Shown piece by piece: positions 51,274 through 59,169 of a DNA stretch of 64,000 nucleotides. Made by a program: the position numbers and the translations under genes. Origin of the DNA: DATBGZ01 sp963803115 (GTDB lineage: Bacteria > Actinomycetota > Actinomycetes > Mycobacteriales > Micromonosporaceae); assembly GCA_963803115.1 (NCBI GenBank), contig CAWDLN010000019.1, positions 62,001 to 126,000 on the forward strand, given 5' to 3'. The notes below the pieces were generated by a model. It saw only the letters and a list, made by a program, of their open reading frames with translations, searched no databases and had not been told where the DNA came from. The number at the start of each line of letters is the position of its first letter. Positions within the stretch are counted from its first letter, which is position 1.

Positions 51274-52212
51274 ATGAGTTCAGAGATTGACAATGCCATC
51301 TCCGTGCACAACCTGGTCAAGACGTTCGGCAAGACCCAGGCTCTCGACGGACTCGATCTCACCGTGAACACCGGTGAGGTCCACGGCTTTCTCGGGCCGA
51401 ACGGTTCGGGCAAGACGACAACGATCCGCGTGCTGCTCGGTCTACTGCGAGCCGACTCGGGTGAGGCGCGCCTGCTCGGCGGAGACCCGTGGCGCCAAGC
51501 GACCGAGCTGCACAAGCGTCTGGCCTACGTGCCCGGCGACGTCACGCTTTGGCCAAACCTTAGCGGCGGCGAGGTGATCGACATGCTTGGCCGCATGCGG
51601 GGCGGACTCAACCGCCAGCGGCGTAACGAGCTGCTCGAGCGGTTCGACCTGGACCCGAAGAAGAAGGGTCGCGCCTACTCAAAGGGCAACAAGCAGAAAG
51701 TCGGCCTCGTGGCCGGCCTCGCGTCCGATGTGGAGCTACTGATTCTCGACGAGCCAACGTCGGGCCTCGACCCACTGATGGAAGAGGTGTTCCAGCAATG
51801 CATCAATGAGGAGCGGCGGCGGGGGCGCACGGTCCTTCTTTCGAGCCATGTCCTGGCCGAGGTGGAGGCACTGTGTGACCGGGTCACCATCATCCGGCTC
51901 GGGAAGGCGGTCGAGACCGGCACCCTCTCGGAGATGCGCCACCTCACCCGTACCTCCATCGCGGCCGACCTGGCCGCCGAGCCCAACGGGCTTGGCACCC
52001 TCGCCGGCGTCTACAACCTGCAGGTCGAGGGCACCCGTGTCCACTTCGAGGCGGACACGAGCCAGCTCGACGCCGTGCTGCGTCAGCTCACCGCGATCGG
52101 CGTCCGCAGCCTGATCAGCCAGCCACCAACACTGGAGGAGCTGTTCTTGCGCCACTATCAGGACGACCTCGGTAATGGGCAGCGGCGCGCGGAAACGGCG
52201 GTGTCGTCGTGA
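51274..52212 (+). CDS. ABC exporter ATP-binding protein
   Basis: This 312-residue ATPase has Walker A GPNGSGKTT, Q-loop AYVPGD, signature YSKGNKQKVGLVAGLASD (a degenerate LSGGQ), Walker B LLILDEPTSGLDP, and the H-loop in LLSSHVLAEVE. The C-terminal extension (LEELFLRHYQDDLG) is typical of DrrA-type exporter ATPases. It overlaps the permease gene by four bases. The pair probably exports a hydrophobic antibiotic or other drug. Confidence 0.93.
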   Translation: MSSEIDNAISVHNLVKTFGKTQALDGLDLTVNTGEVHGFLGPNGSGKTTTIRVLLGLLRADSGEARLLGGDPWRQATELHKRLAYVPGDVTLWPNLSGGEVIDMLGRMRGGLNRQRRNELLERFDLDPKKKGRAYSKGNKQKVGLVAGLASDVELLILDEPTSGLDPLMEEVFQQCINEERRRGRTVLLSSHVLAEVEALCDRVTIIRLGKAVETGTLSEMRHLTRTSIAADLAAEPNGLGTLAGVYNLQVEGTRVHFEADTSQLDAVLRQLTAIGVRSLISQPPTLEELFLRHYQDDLGNGQRRAETAVSS

Positions 52213-53810
52213 GGGCCCTGGCCGGTACCGGCTCCTTGATACGGCTCGCTCTGCGACGCGACCGGCTGATGGTCACGGCATGGATAGCGATCTTCGTCAT
52301 CACGGCCGCCGGCTCGGCCGGTGCGACCGTCGGTCTGTACAGCACTGTTGAGGAGAGGATCCAGGCCTCGGCAGCCATCAACAACACGCCCTCGCTGGTG
52401 GCGCTCTACGGCCTTATTTATGACCCGTCCTCGCTCGGCGCGCTCGCCATGATCAAGCTCGGCGGGTTTGGCGGAGCGCTCGTCGGTGTGCTCTCGGTGC
52501 TTCTCATGATCCGGCACACCCGGGCCGAGGAGGAGGCCGGTCGGTTGGAGCTCGTCGGGTCGACGGTCATGGGGCGACACGCGCCCCTCGCGGCCGCGCT
52601 CATCGTGACCGTGGCGACGGACGTCGTTCTTGGCCTGCTGACGGGCGTCGGCCTGATCGGGTCCGGGTTACCGGCGTCCGGGTCGATCGCGTTCGGTCTC
52701 GCCTGGGCCAGCATCGGCGTCGCCTTCGCGGCCGCCGCCGCGGTCGCGGCTCAAATCACGTCGAGCGGGCGGGCCGCGATCGCCATATCGATGGCGTTCT
52801 TGGGCGTGACCTATGTCTTACGCGCCATCGGCGACACCGACGACGGCGGACGCCTCGCTTGGCTTCGGTGGCTGTCCCCCATTGGCTGGGGTCAACAGGT
52901 TCGCGCATACCAGGGCGACCGCTGGTGGGCCGTGGTGGTGCCGCTCTTGTTCTTCGCCGCGGTCGTGGCGGTTGCGTTCGTCCTGGTCGCGCAACGGGAC
53001 CACGGTGCCGGCTTGGTTGCGGAGCGGCTGGGCCGAGCGGAGGCCGGCCGAAGCCTTGGCAGCGCGATCGGGTTGGCCTGGCGCCTACAGCGCGGCCTGC
53101 TCGTCGGCTGGTTGATCGCGTTCGTGATCCTCGGCTTCGTGTTCGGAAACATCGCCACGAACATCGGCAGCTTCCTGGACAATCCCGCGGCGCGCGATCT
53201 GATGCAGAAGCTGGGTGGAGTCCAGGGGCTCACCGACGCGTTCATGTCGACTGAGCTCGGCATGATGGGCATCATCTTGTCGGTCTACGGCATCCAGGTC
53301 GTGCTGCGGCTGCGAGCGGAGGAGAGCGAGATGCGAGCCGAACCGGTGCTCGGCACCGCCGTCGGACGGATCTCGTGGGCATGGAGCCACATCGTGATCG
53401 CGCTGGTCGGCACGACCGCGATCATTGTCGCGGGCGGCCTCGCCGCCGGTCTGAGCTACGCCGCGCAGTCCGGCCAAGCGAGCGACTTCGGGAGGGTCTT
53501 CGTGGCAGCGCTGGTCCGCCTGCCAGCCGTGTGGGTTCTGGTGGGCATCGCGGCCGCCGCCTTCGGCTTCGCCCCCCGGGCGTCGGTCGTGGCCTGGGTG
53601 GCGCTGGTGGCGTTCCTGCTGATCGGTGAGTTCGGTCCGCTCTTCGAGTTGCCCCAGTGGGCGATGAACCTCTCGCCGTACGGCCACGTGCCGAGGCTGC
53701 CGGGCAGCGACCTCACCGCCGCACCATTGGTGTGGCTGGCATTGCTCGGGGCGGCACTCGTCGCCGTCGGTCTGGTCGGCTTCCGCCGGCGTGACGTACC
53801 CGTCACCTGA
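52209..53810 (+). CDS. ABC-2 type exporter permease
   Basis: This 533-residue membrane protein has about twelve helices in two related halves (LIRLALRRDRLMVTAWIAIFVITAAGS near the start; GLAWRLQRGLLVGWLIAFVILGFVFGN in the middle), as in permeases annotated as polyketide antibiotic exporters. It starts with GTG inside the ATPase stop. The loop LRWLSPIGWGQQVRAY and the late segment WAMNLSPYGHVPRLPG are matching elements of the two halves, a sign of internal duplication. Confidence 0.92.
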   Translation: MRALAGTGSLIRLALRRDRLMVTAWIAIFVITAAGSAGATVGLYSTVEERIQASAAINNTPSLVALYGLIYDPSSLGALAMIKLGGFGGALVGVLSVLLMIRHTRAEEEAGRLELVGSTVMGRHAPLAAALIVTVATDVVLGLLTGVGLIGSGLPASGSIAFGLAWASIGVAFAAAAAVAAQITSSGRAAIAISMAFLGVTYVLRAIGDTDDGGRLAWLRWLSPIGWGQQVRAYQGDRWWAVVVPLLFFAAVVAVAFVLVAQRDHGAGLVAERLGRAEAGRSLGSAIGLAWRLQRGLLVGWLIAFVILGFVFGNIATNIGSFLDNPAARDLMQKLGGVQGLTDAFMSTELGMMGIILSVYGIQVVLRLRAEESEMRAEPVLGTAVGRISWAWSHIVIALVGTTAIIVAGGLAAGLSYAAQSGQASDFGRVFVAALVRLPAVWVLVGIAAAAFGFAPRASVVAWVALVAFLLIGEFGPLFELPQWAMNLSPYGHVPRLPGSDLTAAPLVWLALLGAALVAVGLVGFRRRDVPVT

Positions 53811-53837
53811 GGGGCGGCCGACCGCTAGCCTTGATGG

Positions 53838-54281
53838 GTGTCCATCACCCTGTCCAGTACGGCGTTCAGTGACGGCGGCGACATCCCTCGTCGGTACACA
53901 TGCGACGGTGAGGACGTGTCGCCGCCTCTGAGCTTCGGCGGCGTACCGTCGAACGCGAATGAACTGGTGTTGCTGGTCGAGGATCCTGACGCCCCGGGTG
54001 GAACGTTTGTGCACTGGGTCGCCTGGGGAATCGACCCCACCAAGGCCGGCCTCGGCGAGGGTGAGGCGCCGCCCGCCAGCGGCACGAACGGGTTCCGCCA
54101 ACGGGGATACGGTGGGCCTTGCCCGCCCAAGGGACGGGCACACCGGTACGTGTTCACGATCCTTGCTCTGTCGGGGGCGCTCGAGCTGCCGGCGGGCGCG
54201 TCATCCGACGACCTGCGCCGCGCGGTTGAGAATTCGGTGATCGCGCAGGGCGCCATCACCGGCCGGTACGCACGCGCATGA
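53838..54281 (+). CDS. PEBP-family protein (YbhB/YbcL, Raf kinase inhibitor-like)
   Basis: This 147-residue protein with GTG start carries the PEBP motifs VSPPLSFGGVP, LVEDPDAPGGTFVHWVAWGI, and GYGGPCPPKGRAHRYVFTILAL. The phosphatidylethanolamine-binding-type pocket residues (DPDAP, PPKGxxHRY) are intact. The bacterial function is unknown. There is no signal peptide, so it is cytoplasmic. It overlaps the alpha-galactosidase gene by four bases (ATGA), an unusual partnership. Confidence 0.9.
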   Translation: MSITLSSTAFSDGGDIPRRYTCDGEDVSPPLSFGGVPSNANELVLLVEDPDAPGGTFVHWVAWGIDPTKAGLGEGEAPPASGTNGFRQRGYGGPCPPKGRAHRYVFTILALSGALELPAGASSDDLRRAVENSVIAQGAITGRYARA

Positions 54282-55765
54282 CGGAGACAACGCTCGAGGT
54301 CGGTGGCATTCAACTCCCGGCACTCCTGGCCGGTGCTCCGACGGCCATCGACGGTGGAGTGCTGTTGCCACCCGGCGCGGTCCGCATCGGCCATCCGTTC
54401 GGAGCCACCCTGTTCTACCGCAACGGTTGGACCTCCTGGAGCCCCGCGGCGTGGTGGCCGCTCGCCGGGCCACCGTTGCGCGGGATCGAGGTCGAGGACG
54501 CCCTTCGACGCCCCGACGAACCGATCCACTGTGGACACGGCGTCGGTGCCTTGGACGAGCGCAACGGCAACGTGCTCCTGCTCGGCGGGCTGGGCATGGC
54601 GGCCCCGCGCATCGCGGCGGACGACCGCACGCTCATCGGCCACGCCGAAGACGACACCGCGCCGTGGTTTCTTGCCTACGGCACAGAGGAGGTCGTCTTC
54701 GGCCGGTACGCCGCGCTCCTCACCGAACGTCTCGGCTCCCGCGACCGGCGCGCCGGCAACGTCTGGTGTAGCTGGTACTCGTACTACAACGAGATCACGC
54801 AACCACTGATGCACCAAACGATCGACGGCTTGCAGGGTCTGCCCTTCGACGTCGTACAGATCGACGACGGGTGGCAACCCCGCGTCGGCGACTGGGAGGC
54901 CGGCCCCGACTTCCCCGCGGGCATGGCCGCGCTCGCCGAACACATCGGCGACCGCGGATTCCGGGCCGGACTGTGGCTAGCTCCGTTTATTGCATCGGCC
55001 GACTCGCGTACCTTCCGCGAGCGCCGGCACTTGTTTCTCCGCGACGACGACGGCGAGCCAATGGTGGCCGGCCACAACTGGGGCGGGCCGTACTACGCAC
55101 TCGACACGACCGCGGCGGAGACCATCGAGCACCTTGTCGATGTCTTCGGCCGGGTCAAGTCCTGGGGCTATGACTACCTCAAGCTCGACTTCATGTTCGC
55201 CGGCGCCCTTCCGGCGTCGCGCGCCCGCGATGTGCCGCGGGAGCAGGCGTACCGGGACGCGGTCACGCTCATCCGCGAGCTCGTCGGTGACGAGACGTAC
55301 CTGCTGGGGTGCGGGGTTCCCGTCATCGCTTCGATCGGTGTCTTCGACGGCGTCCGCGTGGGCCCCGACACCGCGCCGTACTGGTACATCCGGGAACGGG
55401 CCGACGACTACTCGTCGCCCGCCGCCCGCAACGCAGTGGTCACGTCGTTGCATCGGCTGTGGCTGCGGGGTGCCTTCGAGCTCGATCCGGACGTCGTGTA
55501 TTTCCGGACCCGGTACAACCTGCTCGACGAGGAGCACCGCCAGTTCCTTGTCGATCTAGCGCAGGTGTGCGACTTCCGGGGCACGTCGGACCCGGTCGGA
55601 TGGCTGGACGCCAACGAACGCATGGCGCTCGAGGACTTCCTCATGCACCGGCCCCGGGTCTCACGAACCGGCCGCTACCGGTTCACCATCGATGAACGCG
55701 TGGTCGACTTCGGGCCCGTGATCAGCCCCGAGCACCGGATCTCCGATCGCGTCCTCGCGGAGTAA
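54278..55765 (+). CDS. glycoside hydrolase family 36 alpha-galactosidase
   Basis: This 495-residue cytoplasmic enzyme is shorter than the roughly 700 residues of many GH36 enzymes and near the Thermotoga GalA type. A short N-terminal beta domain precedes the barrel (NVWCSWYSYYNEI, VVQIDDGWQ, GFRAGLWLAPFIA). The nucleophile is Asp304 in YLKLDF, and the acid/base is Asp364 in RVGPDTAPYW. It hydrolyses terminal alpha-galactosides such as melibiose or raffinose. The two sugar importers some 4-9 kb away could supply substrate, but no regulatory link is visible. Confidence 0.93.
   Translation: MTETTLEVGGIQLPALLAGAPTAIDGGVLLPPGAVRIGHPFGATLFYRNGWTSWSPAAWWPLAGPPLRGIEVEDALRRPDEPIHCGHGVGALDERNGNVLLLGGLGMAAPRIAADDRTLIGHAEDDTAPWFLAYGTEEVVFGRYAALLTERLGSRDRRAGNVWCSWYSYYNEITQPLMHQTIDGLQGLPFDVVQIDDGWQPRVGDWEAGPDFPAGMAALAEHIGDRGFRAGLWLAPFIASADSRTFRERRHLFLRDDDGEPMVAGHNWGGPYYALDTTAAETIEHLVDVFGRVKSWGYDYLKLDFMFAGALPASRARDVPREQAYRDAVTLIRELVGDETYLLGCGVPVIASIGVFDGVRVGPDTAPYWYIRERADDYSSPAARNAVVTSLHRLWLRGAFELDPDVVYFRTRYNLLDEEHRQFLVDLAQVCDFRGTSDPVGWLDANERMALEDFLMHRPRVSRTGRYRFTIDERVVDFGPVISPEHRISDRVLAE
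54525..54535. repeat. exact copy of the TCCACWGTGGA palindrome
   Basis: This copy lies within the alpha-galactosidase gene in a different frame from the others (codons ATC CAC TGT GGA, Ile-His-Cys-Gly), so the motif is not a by-product of one peptide sequence. Confidence 0.85.
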
Positions 55766-55888
55766 CGCCACCCGCCCCAGACTTCTCGGGTGCCAGATTT
55801 CTCGGCTGGGCGGTGTCGAAATCGACCCAGCGCCGGTGTCATACCAGGTGCGGGGTCGGAGTGGGACCCTCGAATCAGGGAGATGGCC

Positions 55889-56233
55889 ATGGAGTTCTTG
55901 CTGATCTTGTCCGAGGACACAGATCTGGTGGCGACGGACGACGACCGGGCGAAGCTGGTCCAACGTACCGGCGAATATGCCATGAGGCTCGTCGGTGAAG
56001 GACGGCTGAAGGGCGGCGGCCAGCTACGGCCGGCCACCGAGGGTCGCTCGATCCGGCGTCGCGGGGGCGACACGAGGATTCTCGAAGGCCCGTTCGCCGA
56101 AGCGAAGGAGGTCATCGCCGGGTGGATGCTGCTGGACGCGGCGTCATTGGACGAAGCCGTCGCCATCGCATCCGAGTGCCCCAATGCCGACCTGGGATCG
56201 GTCGTCGTCCGGCAATGCGTTCCCCAGGGATGA
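55889..56233 (+). CDS. DGPF/YCII-domain protein 1
   Basis: The ATG at 55889 is preceded by AGGGAGA. The 114-residue protein has EFLLILSEDTDL, the signature region TRILEGPFAEAKEVIAGWMLLDAAS (a DGPF-type motif with EGPF here), and a short C-terminal strand. DGPF proteins are small ferredoxin-fold proteins often encoded with ECF42-type sigma factors, where they may take part in sensing or be the regulated product. It is coupled by ATGA to the next gene. Confidence 0.88.
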   Translation: MEFLLILSEDTDLVATDDDRAKLVQRTGEYAMRLVGEGRLKGGGQLRPATEGRSIRRRGGDTRILEGPFAEAKEVIAGWMLLDAASLDEAVAIASECPNADLGSVVVRQCVPQG

Positions 56234-56529
56234 GGTCATCCACATTCCTGTTCGTGCTGTCGCGTCAGGCCACGAGCCAGGAGTTCTCGGCCGCGGCACT
56301 CGGGGAGCTGACCGGACGGATGATGGCCTGGGTGGGCGCGCTCCGCAGCTGGCAGCTGCTCGACGCGATCGCCATCGGACCGCCGTCTGACGCAGGGCCC
56401 TTCCGCGGTTTCCTGCTCGTCTCGGCCAGCGATCTGACGGCTGCGCAGCGACTCGCCGCGACCCGGCCGGTCGGCACCGGCAGCGCTATCACGGTGGTGC
56501 CGCTGCACGAGGTGGTGCGCGAGCCGTGA
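56230..56529 (+). CDS. YCII-like/DGPF-related protein 2
   Basis: This 99-residue protein starts at the ATG overlapping the previous stop. It has STFLFVLSRQATSQEFS and DAGPFRGFLLVSASDLTAAQRLAATRPV, a shorter version of the YCII fold with AGPF in place of DGPF. It overlaps the sigma-factor gene by four bases, so the three are one translational unit. Confidence 0.78.
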   Translation: MRSSTFLFVLSRQATSQEFSAAALGELTGRMMAWVGALRSWQLLDAIAIGPPSDAGPFRGFLLVSASDLTAAQRLAATRPVGTGSAITVVPLHEVVREP

Positions 56530-57788
56530 CCGGTGGGAACGGCGTTGCGGACATCCTCGCCGAGACCTTCCGGACCGAATGGGCCCGGCTTGTGGCATTC
56601 ACGATGCGGTTGGTCGGCGATCTTCAAGCCGCCGAGGACGTCGTTTCGGACGTTCTCGTGTCGGCCATGGACCGGTGGCCGCTCGTCGGGGTGCCCGACG
56701 AACCGGCGGCGTGGTTGATGACCGCCTGCCGAAACCGAGCGCTCAATGTGCTTCGCGACGCCGGTCGGGCCCGAGACCGTACCAAAGCACTTGCCCTGAC
56801 GCTCGCCGTCGCCGAAGACGACGACCCGCCAATGTGGACGATCGGCGACGACCGGCTGCGACTCGTGTTCATGTGTTGCCATCCAGTCCTGTCCGTCGAC
56901 ACCCAGGTCGCCCTCACGCTCCGCATGCTCGGCGGCCTCTCCACCGACGAGATCGCGAGGGCGTGGCACGTGTCCACGACCACCATCGCCCAGCGCATCG
57001 TGCGGGCCAAGCGGACTCTTGCCGAGAAGAAGGTCCCATTCGTCGAGCCGGCCGGTCCGCAGCTCGCCGAGCGCTTGCCGGCCGTCCTCGATGTCGTCTA
57101 CCTCATCTTCAATGAGGGCTACCTCGCCAGCTCCGGCAGCGAACTCATGCGCCCGCCCTTGGCGGTCGAGGCCCACCGACTGTCCCGGCTATTGACCCAC
57201 CTGCTACCGGATCAGCCCAAGCCGTGGGCCTTGCGCGCGCTCATCGCGTTCCAGCGCAGCCGCGACGAGACCCGCCGCGACGAGGCGGGACGCCTGCTGA
57301 CATTGGAACAGCAGGACCGCTCGCGATGGGATCACGCCTTGATCGCGGAAGGCCGCGACGCCGTGGGCCGCGCTGATGTCCTCACCGCGGACACGCCCAA
57401 GGCCGCCTTGCTGCTCCAGGCCCGGATCGCCGCGTGCCACGCGGTGGCGCCGTCATACGACAGCACGGACTGGGGCGCCATTCTGGATTGCTACGACCAC
57501 CTGCTTGCCGGCTCCGACAGCCCGGTGGTGGCGCTCAACCGCGCCGTGGCGGTCGCGATGGTCGATGGGCCCGAGTCCGCCTTGCGGCTTCTTGACGCCC
57601 TGGTGGACGACCCCGCGTTGGCCAACGCCCACCGCGTCTGGGCCGTGCGGGCGGACATCCTGCGTCGCCTCGGCGAGCGCGGCCGGGCGGTGCGGGATTA
57701 CGAGGCAGCGCTCGAGCGGGTCGACAACGATATAGAGCGTCATCATTTGGCCGACATGCGCGCCCGGTGCCTGATCGAGCCGAACTAG
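56526..57788 (+). CDS. ECF-type RNA polymerase sigma factor with C-terminal extension (ECF42-like)
   Basis: The GTG start overlaps the preceding stop; 420 residues. Sigma region 2 is present (FRTEWARLVAFTMRLVGDLQAAEDVVSDV and PAAWLMTACRNRALNVLRD), as is region 4 (LTLRMLGGLSTDEIARAWHVSTTTIAQRIVRAKRTL). The remaining 230 residues form a TPR-like extension (DSPVVALNRAVAVAMVDGPESALRLLDALVDDP). This matches the ECF42 group, which lacks a conventional anti-sigma factor and occurs with DGPF proteins; its C-terminus is needed for activity in the studied Streptomyces case. Confidence 0.92.
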   Translation: MTGGNGVADILAETFRTEWARLVAFTMRLVGDLQAAEDVVSDVLVSAMDRWPLVGVPDEPAAWLMTACRNRALNVLRDAGRARDRTKALALTLAVAEDDDPPMWTIGDDRLRLVFMCCHPVLSVDTQVALTLRMLGGLSTDEIARAWHVSTTTIAQRIVRAKRTLAEKKVPFVEPAGPQLAERLPAVLDVVYLIFNEGYLASSGSELMRPPLAVEAHRLSRLLTHLLPDQPKPWALRALIAFQRSRDETRRDEAGRLLTLEQQDRSRWDHALIAEGRDAVGRADVLTADTPKAALLLQARIAACHAVAPSYDSTDWGAILDCYDHLLAGSDSPVVALNRAVAVAMVDGPESALRLLDALVDDPALANAHRVWAVRADILRRLGERGRAVRDYEAALERVDNDIERHHLADMRARCLIEPN

Positions 57789-57838
57789 CTCCACCGTACC
57801 GACCAACACACGTCGTACCGACTAGCAAAGGAGTACAG

Positions 57839-58273
57839 ATGGCACACGCGGCCCACACCGTGACCGTCGACCGGCCGATCACCGACGTCTTCGCATACCT
57901 CGCCGACGGCACCAACAACCCGCGCTGGCGGGCCGGCGTCCTGGAGATCGAGCGCACGAGCCCAGGTGATGGTGAAGGTGCCAACTATCGACAGGTGCTC
58001 GCCGGACCCGGCGGGCGTCGCATCCGCGGCGACTACCGCGTGACCAGATATGAGCAACCGACGCTGCTCGAGTTCGCAGTCACCGCAGGACCGGCTCGAC
58101 CCACCGGACGCTTCGAATTGGCCGCGCTCGGGCCGCAGCAAACCTCGGTGTCGTTCACCCTTGACGTGCAGCCGACGGGACTGATGCGGGTCATGAGCGG
58201 CATGATTTCCCGGCAGATGCACACCGAGGTACGCCAACTCGCGGCGCTCAAGCGCGATCTGGAACGGCAGTGA
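57839..58273 (+). CDS. SRPBCC (polyketide cyclase-like) protein
   Basis: The ATG at 57839 follows AAAGGAG. The 144-residue protein has HTVTVDRPITDVFAYLADGTNNPRWRAGVLEI and the C-terminal helix MISRQMHTEVRQLAALKRDLE. It is a ligand-pocket protein of the Bet v1 superfamily. It follows the sigma-factor gene after 50 bp and may belong to its regulon or operon. Confidence 0.87.
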   Translation: MAHAAHTVTVDRPITDVFAYLADGTNNPRWRAGVLEIERTSPGDGEGANYRQVLAGPGGRRIRGDYRVTRYEQPTLLEFAVTAGPARPTGRFELAALGPQQTSVSFTLDVQPTGLMRVMSGMISRQMHTEVRQLAALKRDLERQ

Positions 58274-58284
58274 AGCCGTTCGGA

Positions 58285-58300
58285 ACTGTCCACTTCGTAC
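58285..58300. repeat. 16-bp direct repeat, copy 1 (upstream of the DinB gene)
   Basis: ACTGTCCACTTCGTAC here recurs exactly at 58953-58968, so the DinB-family gene is bracketed by the two copies. The inverted form CGAAGTGGAC also occurs at 58917-58926. Confidence 0.8.
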
Positions 58301-58345
58301 GGACCGCGTCGGAGCACGTGGTCAGATCGAGTTATCGCGAAATGA

Positions 58346-58876
58346 ATGGGACTTCGCCGCATGGACGTGAATGAGCTACTGCTCGACATGTTTGACCGCC
58401 TGCCCTCGCTCGTCGGACCCGTCGTGCACGGATTGACGCCGGCGCAACTCCGTTGGGTGCCCGCGGAGGGCGTCAACTCCATTGGCTGGCTCATCTGGCA
58501 TTTGACGCGGGTTCAGGATCACCACGTTGCCGAGCTGCTGGGTGAGGATCAGTTGTGGGTCTCCGGTCCATGGGCCGCTCGGATCGGGATCGATCCGGAC
58601 GCGCAGAACACCGGGTACGGACACTCCCCCGACGAGGTCGCCACGATCCGTCCGGACAGCCCCGAGGTCCTCATCGAATACCTCGACACGGTCGCCGCCC
58701 GGACCCGCAACTTCGTCGAGTCGCTGACCCGCGACGATCTGGACAGGGTCGTGGACAGGCGGTGGAATCCTCCGGTCACACTCGGTGTAAGGCTCATCAG
58801 CATTGCCAACGATGACGCCCAACACATCGGCCAGGCGGCTTACCTTCGTGGGTGGCAGGCCGCGACGCACCACTAG
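58346..58876 (+). CDS. DinB-family (DUF664-like) metal-binding protein
   Basis: The start is ATG 58346 or 58361; neither has a strong ribosome site. The product has 171-176 residues. The four-helix bundle pattern is clear: LLLDMFDRLPSLVGPVVHGL, NSIGWLIWHLTRVQDHHVAEL, VLIEYLDTVAARTRNFVESL, and LISIANDDAQHIGQAAYLRG. Candidate metal ligands are the histidines in IWHLTRVQDHH and DAQHIGQ. Some relatives are mycothiol- or bacillithiol-dependent enzymes, so a thiol-transfer role is possible. Confidence 0.87.
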   Translation: MGLRRMDVNELLLDMFDRLPSLVGPVVHGLTPAQLRWVPAEGVNSIGWLIWHLTRVQDHHVAELLGEDQLWVSGPWAARIGIDPDAQNTGYGHSPDEVATIRPDSPEVLIEYLDTVAARTRNFVESLTRDDLDRVVDRRWNPPVTLGVRLISIANDDAQHIGQAAYLRGWQAATHH

Positions 58877-58952
58877 CGCTTTGGCTTCTTGCGCGAGGTG
58901 CCACTGCGCACGCCGCCGAAGTGGACTTATCGAACGGTAGTAACGCCTCCGG

Positions 58953-58968
58953 ACTGTCCACTTCGTAC
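58953..58968. repeat. 16-bp direct repeat, copy 2 (downstream of the DinB gene)
   Basis: This is an exact second copy of ACTGTCCACTTCGTAC. Its GTCCACTTCG part (58956-58965) pairs with CGAAGTGGAC at 58917-58926 to give a 10-bp inverted repeat with a 29-base loop. Confidence 0.8.
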
Positions 58969-58971
58969 TCG

Positions 58972-58998
58972 CCGGTCGCCCGAAGGTGTGGCGACCGG
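58972..58998. terminator. hairpin terminator after the DinB gene
   Basis: CCGGTCGCC at 58972-58980 and GGCGACCGG at 58990-58998 form a perfect nine-pair stem with a nine-base loop, followed by GCTTTGTC. It lies 95 bp after the DinB stop codon and about 170 bp before the L,D-transpeptidase start. Confidence 0.7.
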
Positions 58999-59169
58999 GC
59001 TTTGTCAAAAACTAGATCGTCCGCCGAAGATACGGTCGTATCAGAATGACATCGCAATCGCGACCCGCGACCTGCGTCCTGGCCGGTGGGGTTCAGAATG
59101 CAAGCGCGCCCGTCGCGATCAACTCGTGGGCGCGACGATCAGAACACGCGGACATGGCGAGGAGTCAGA

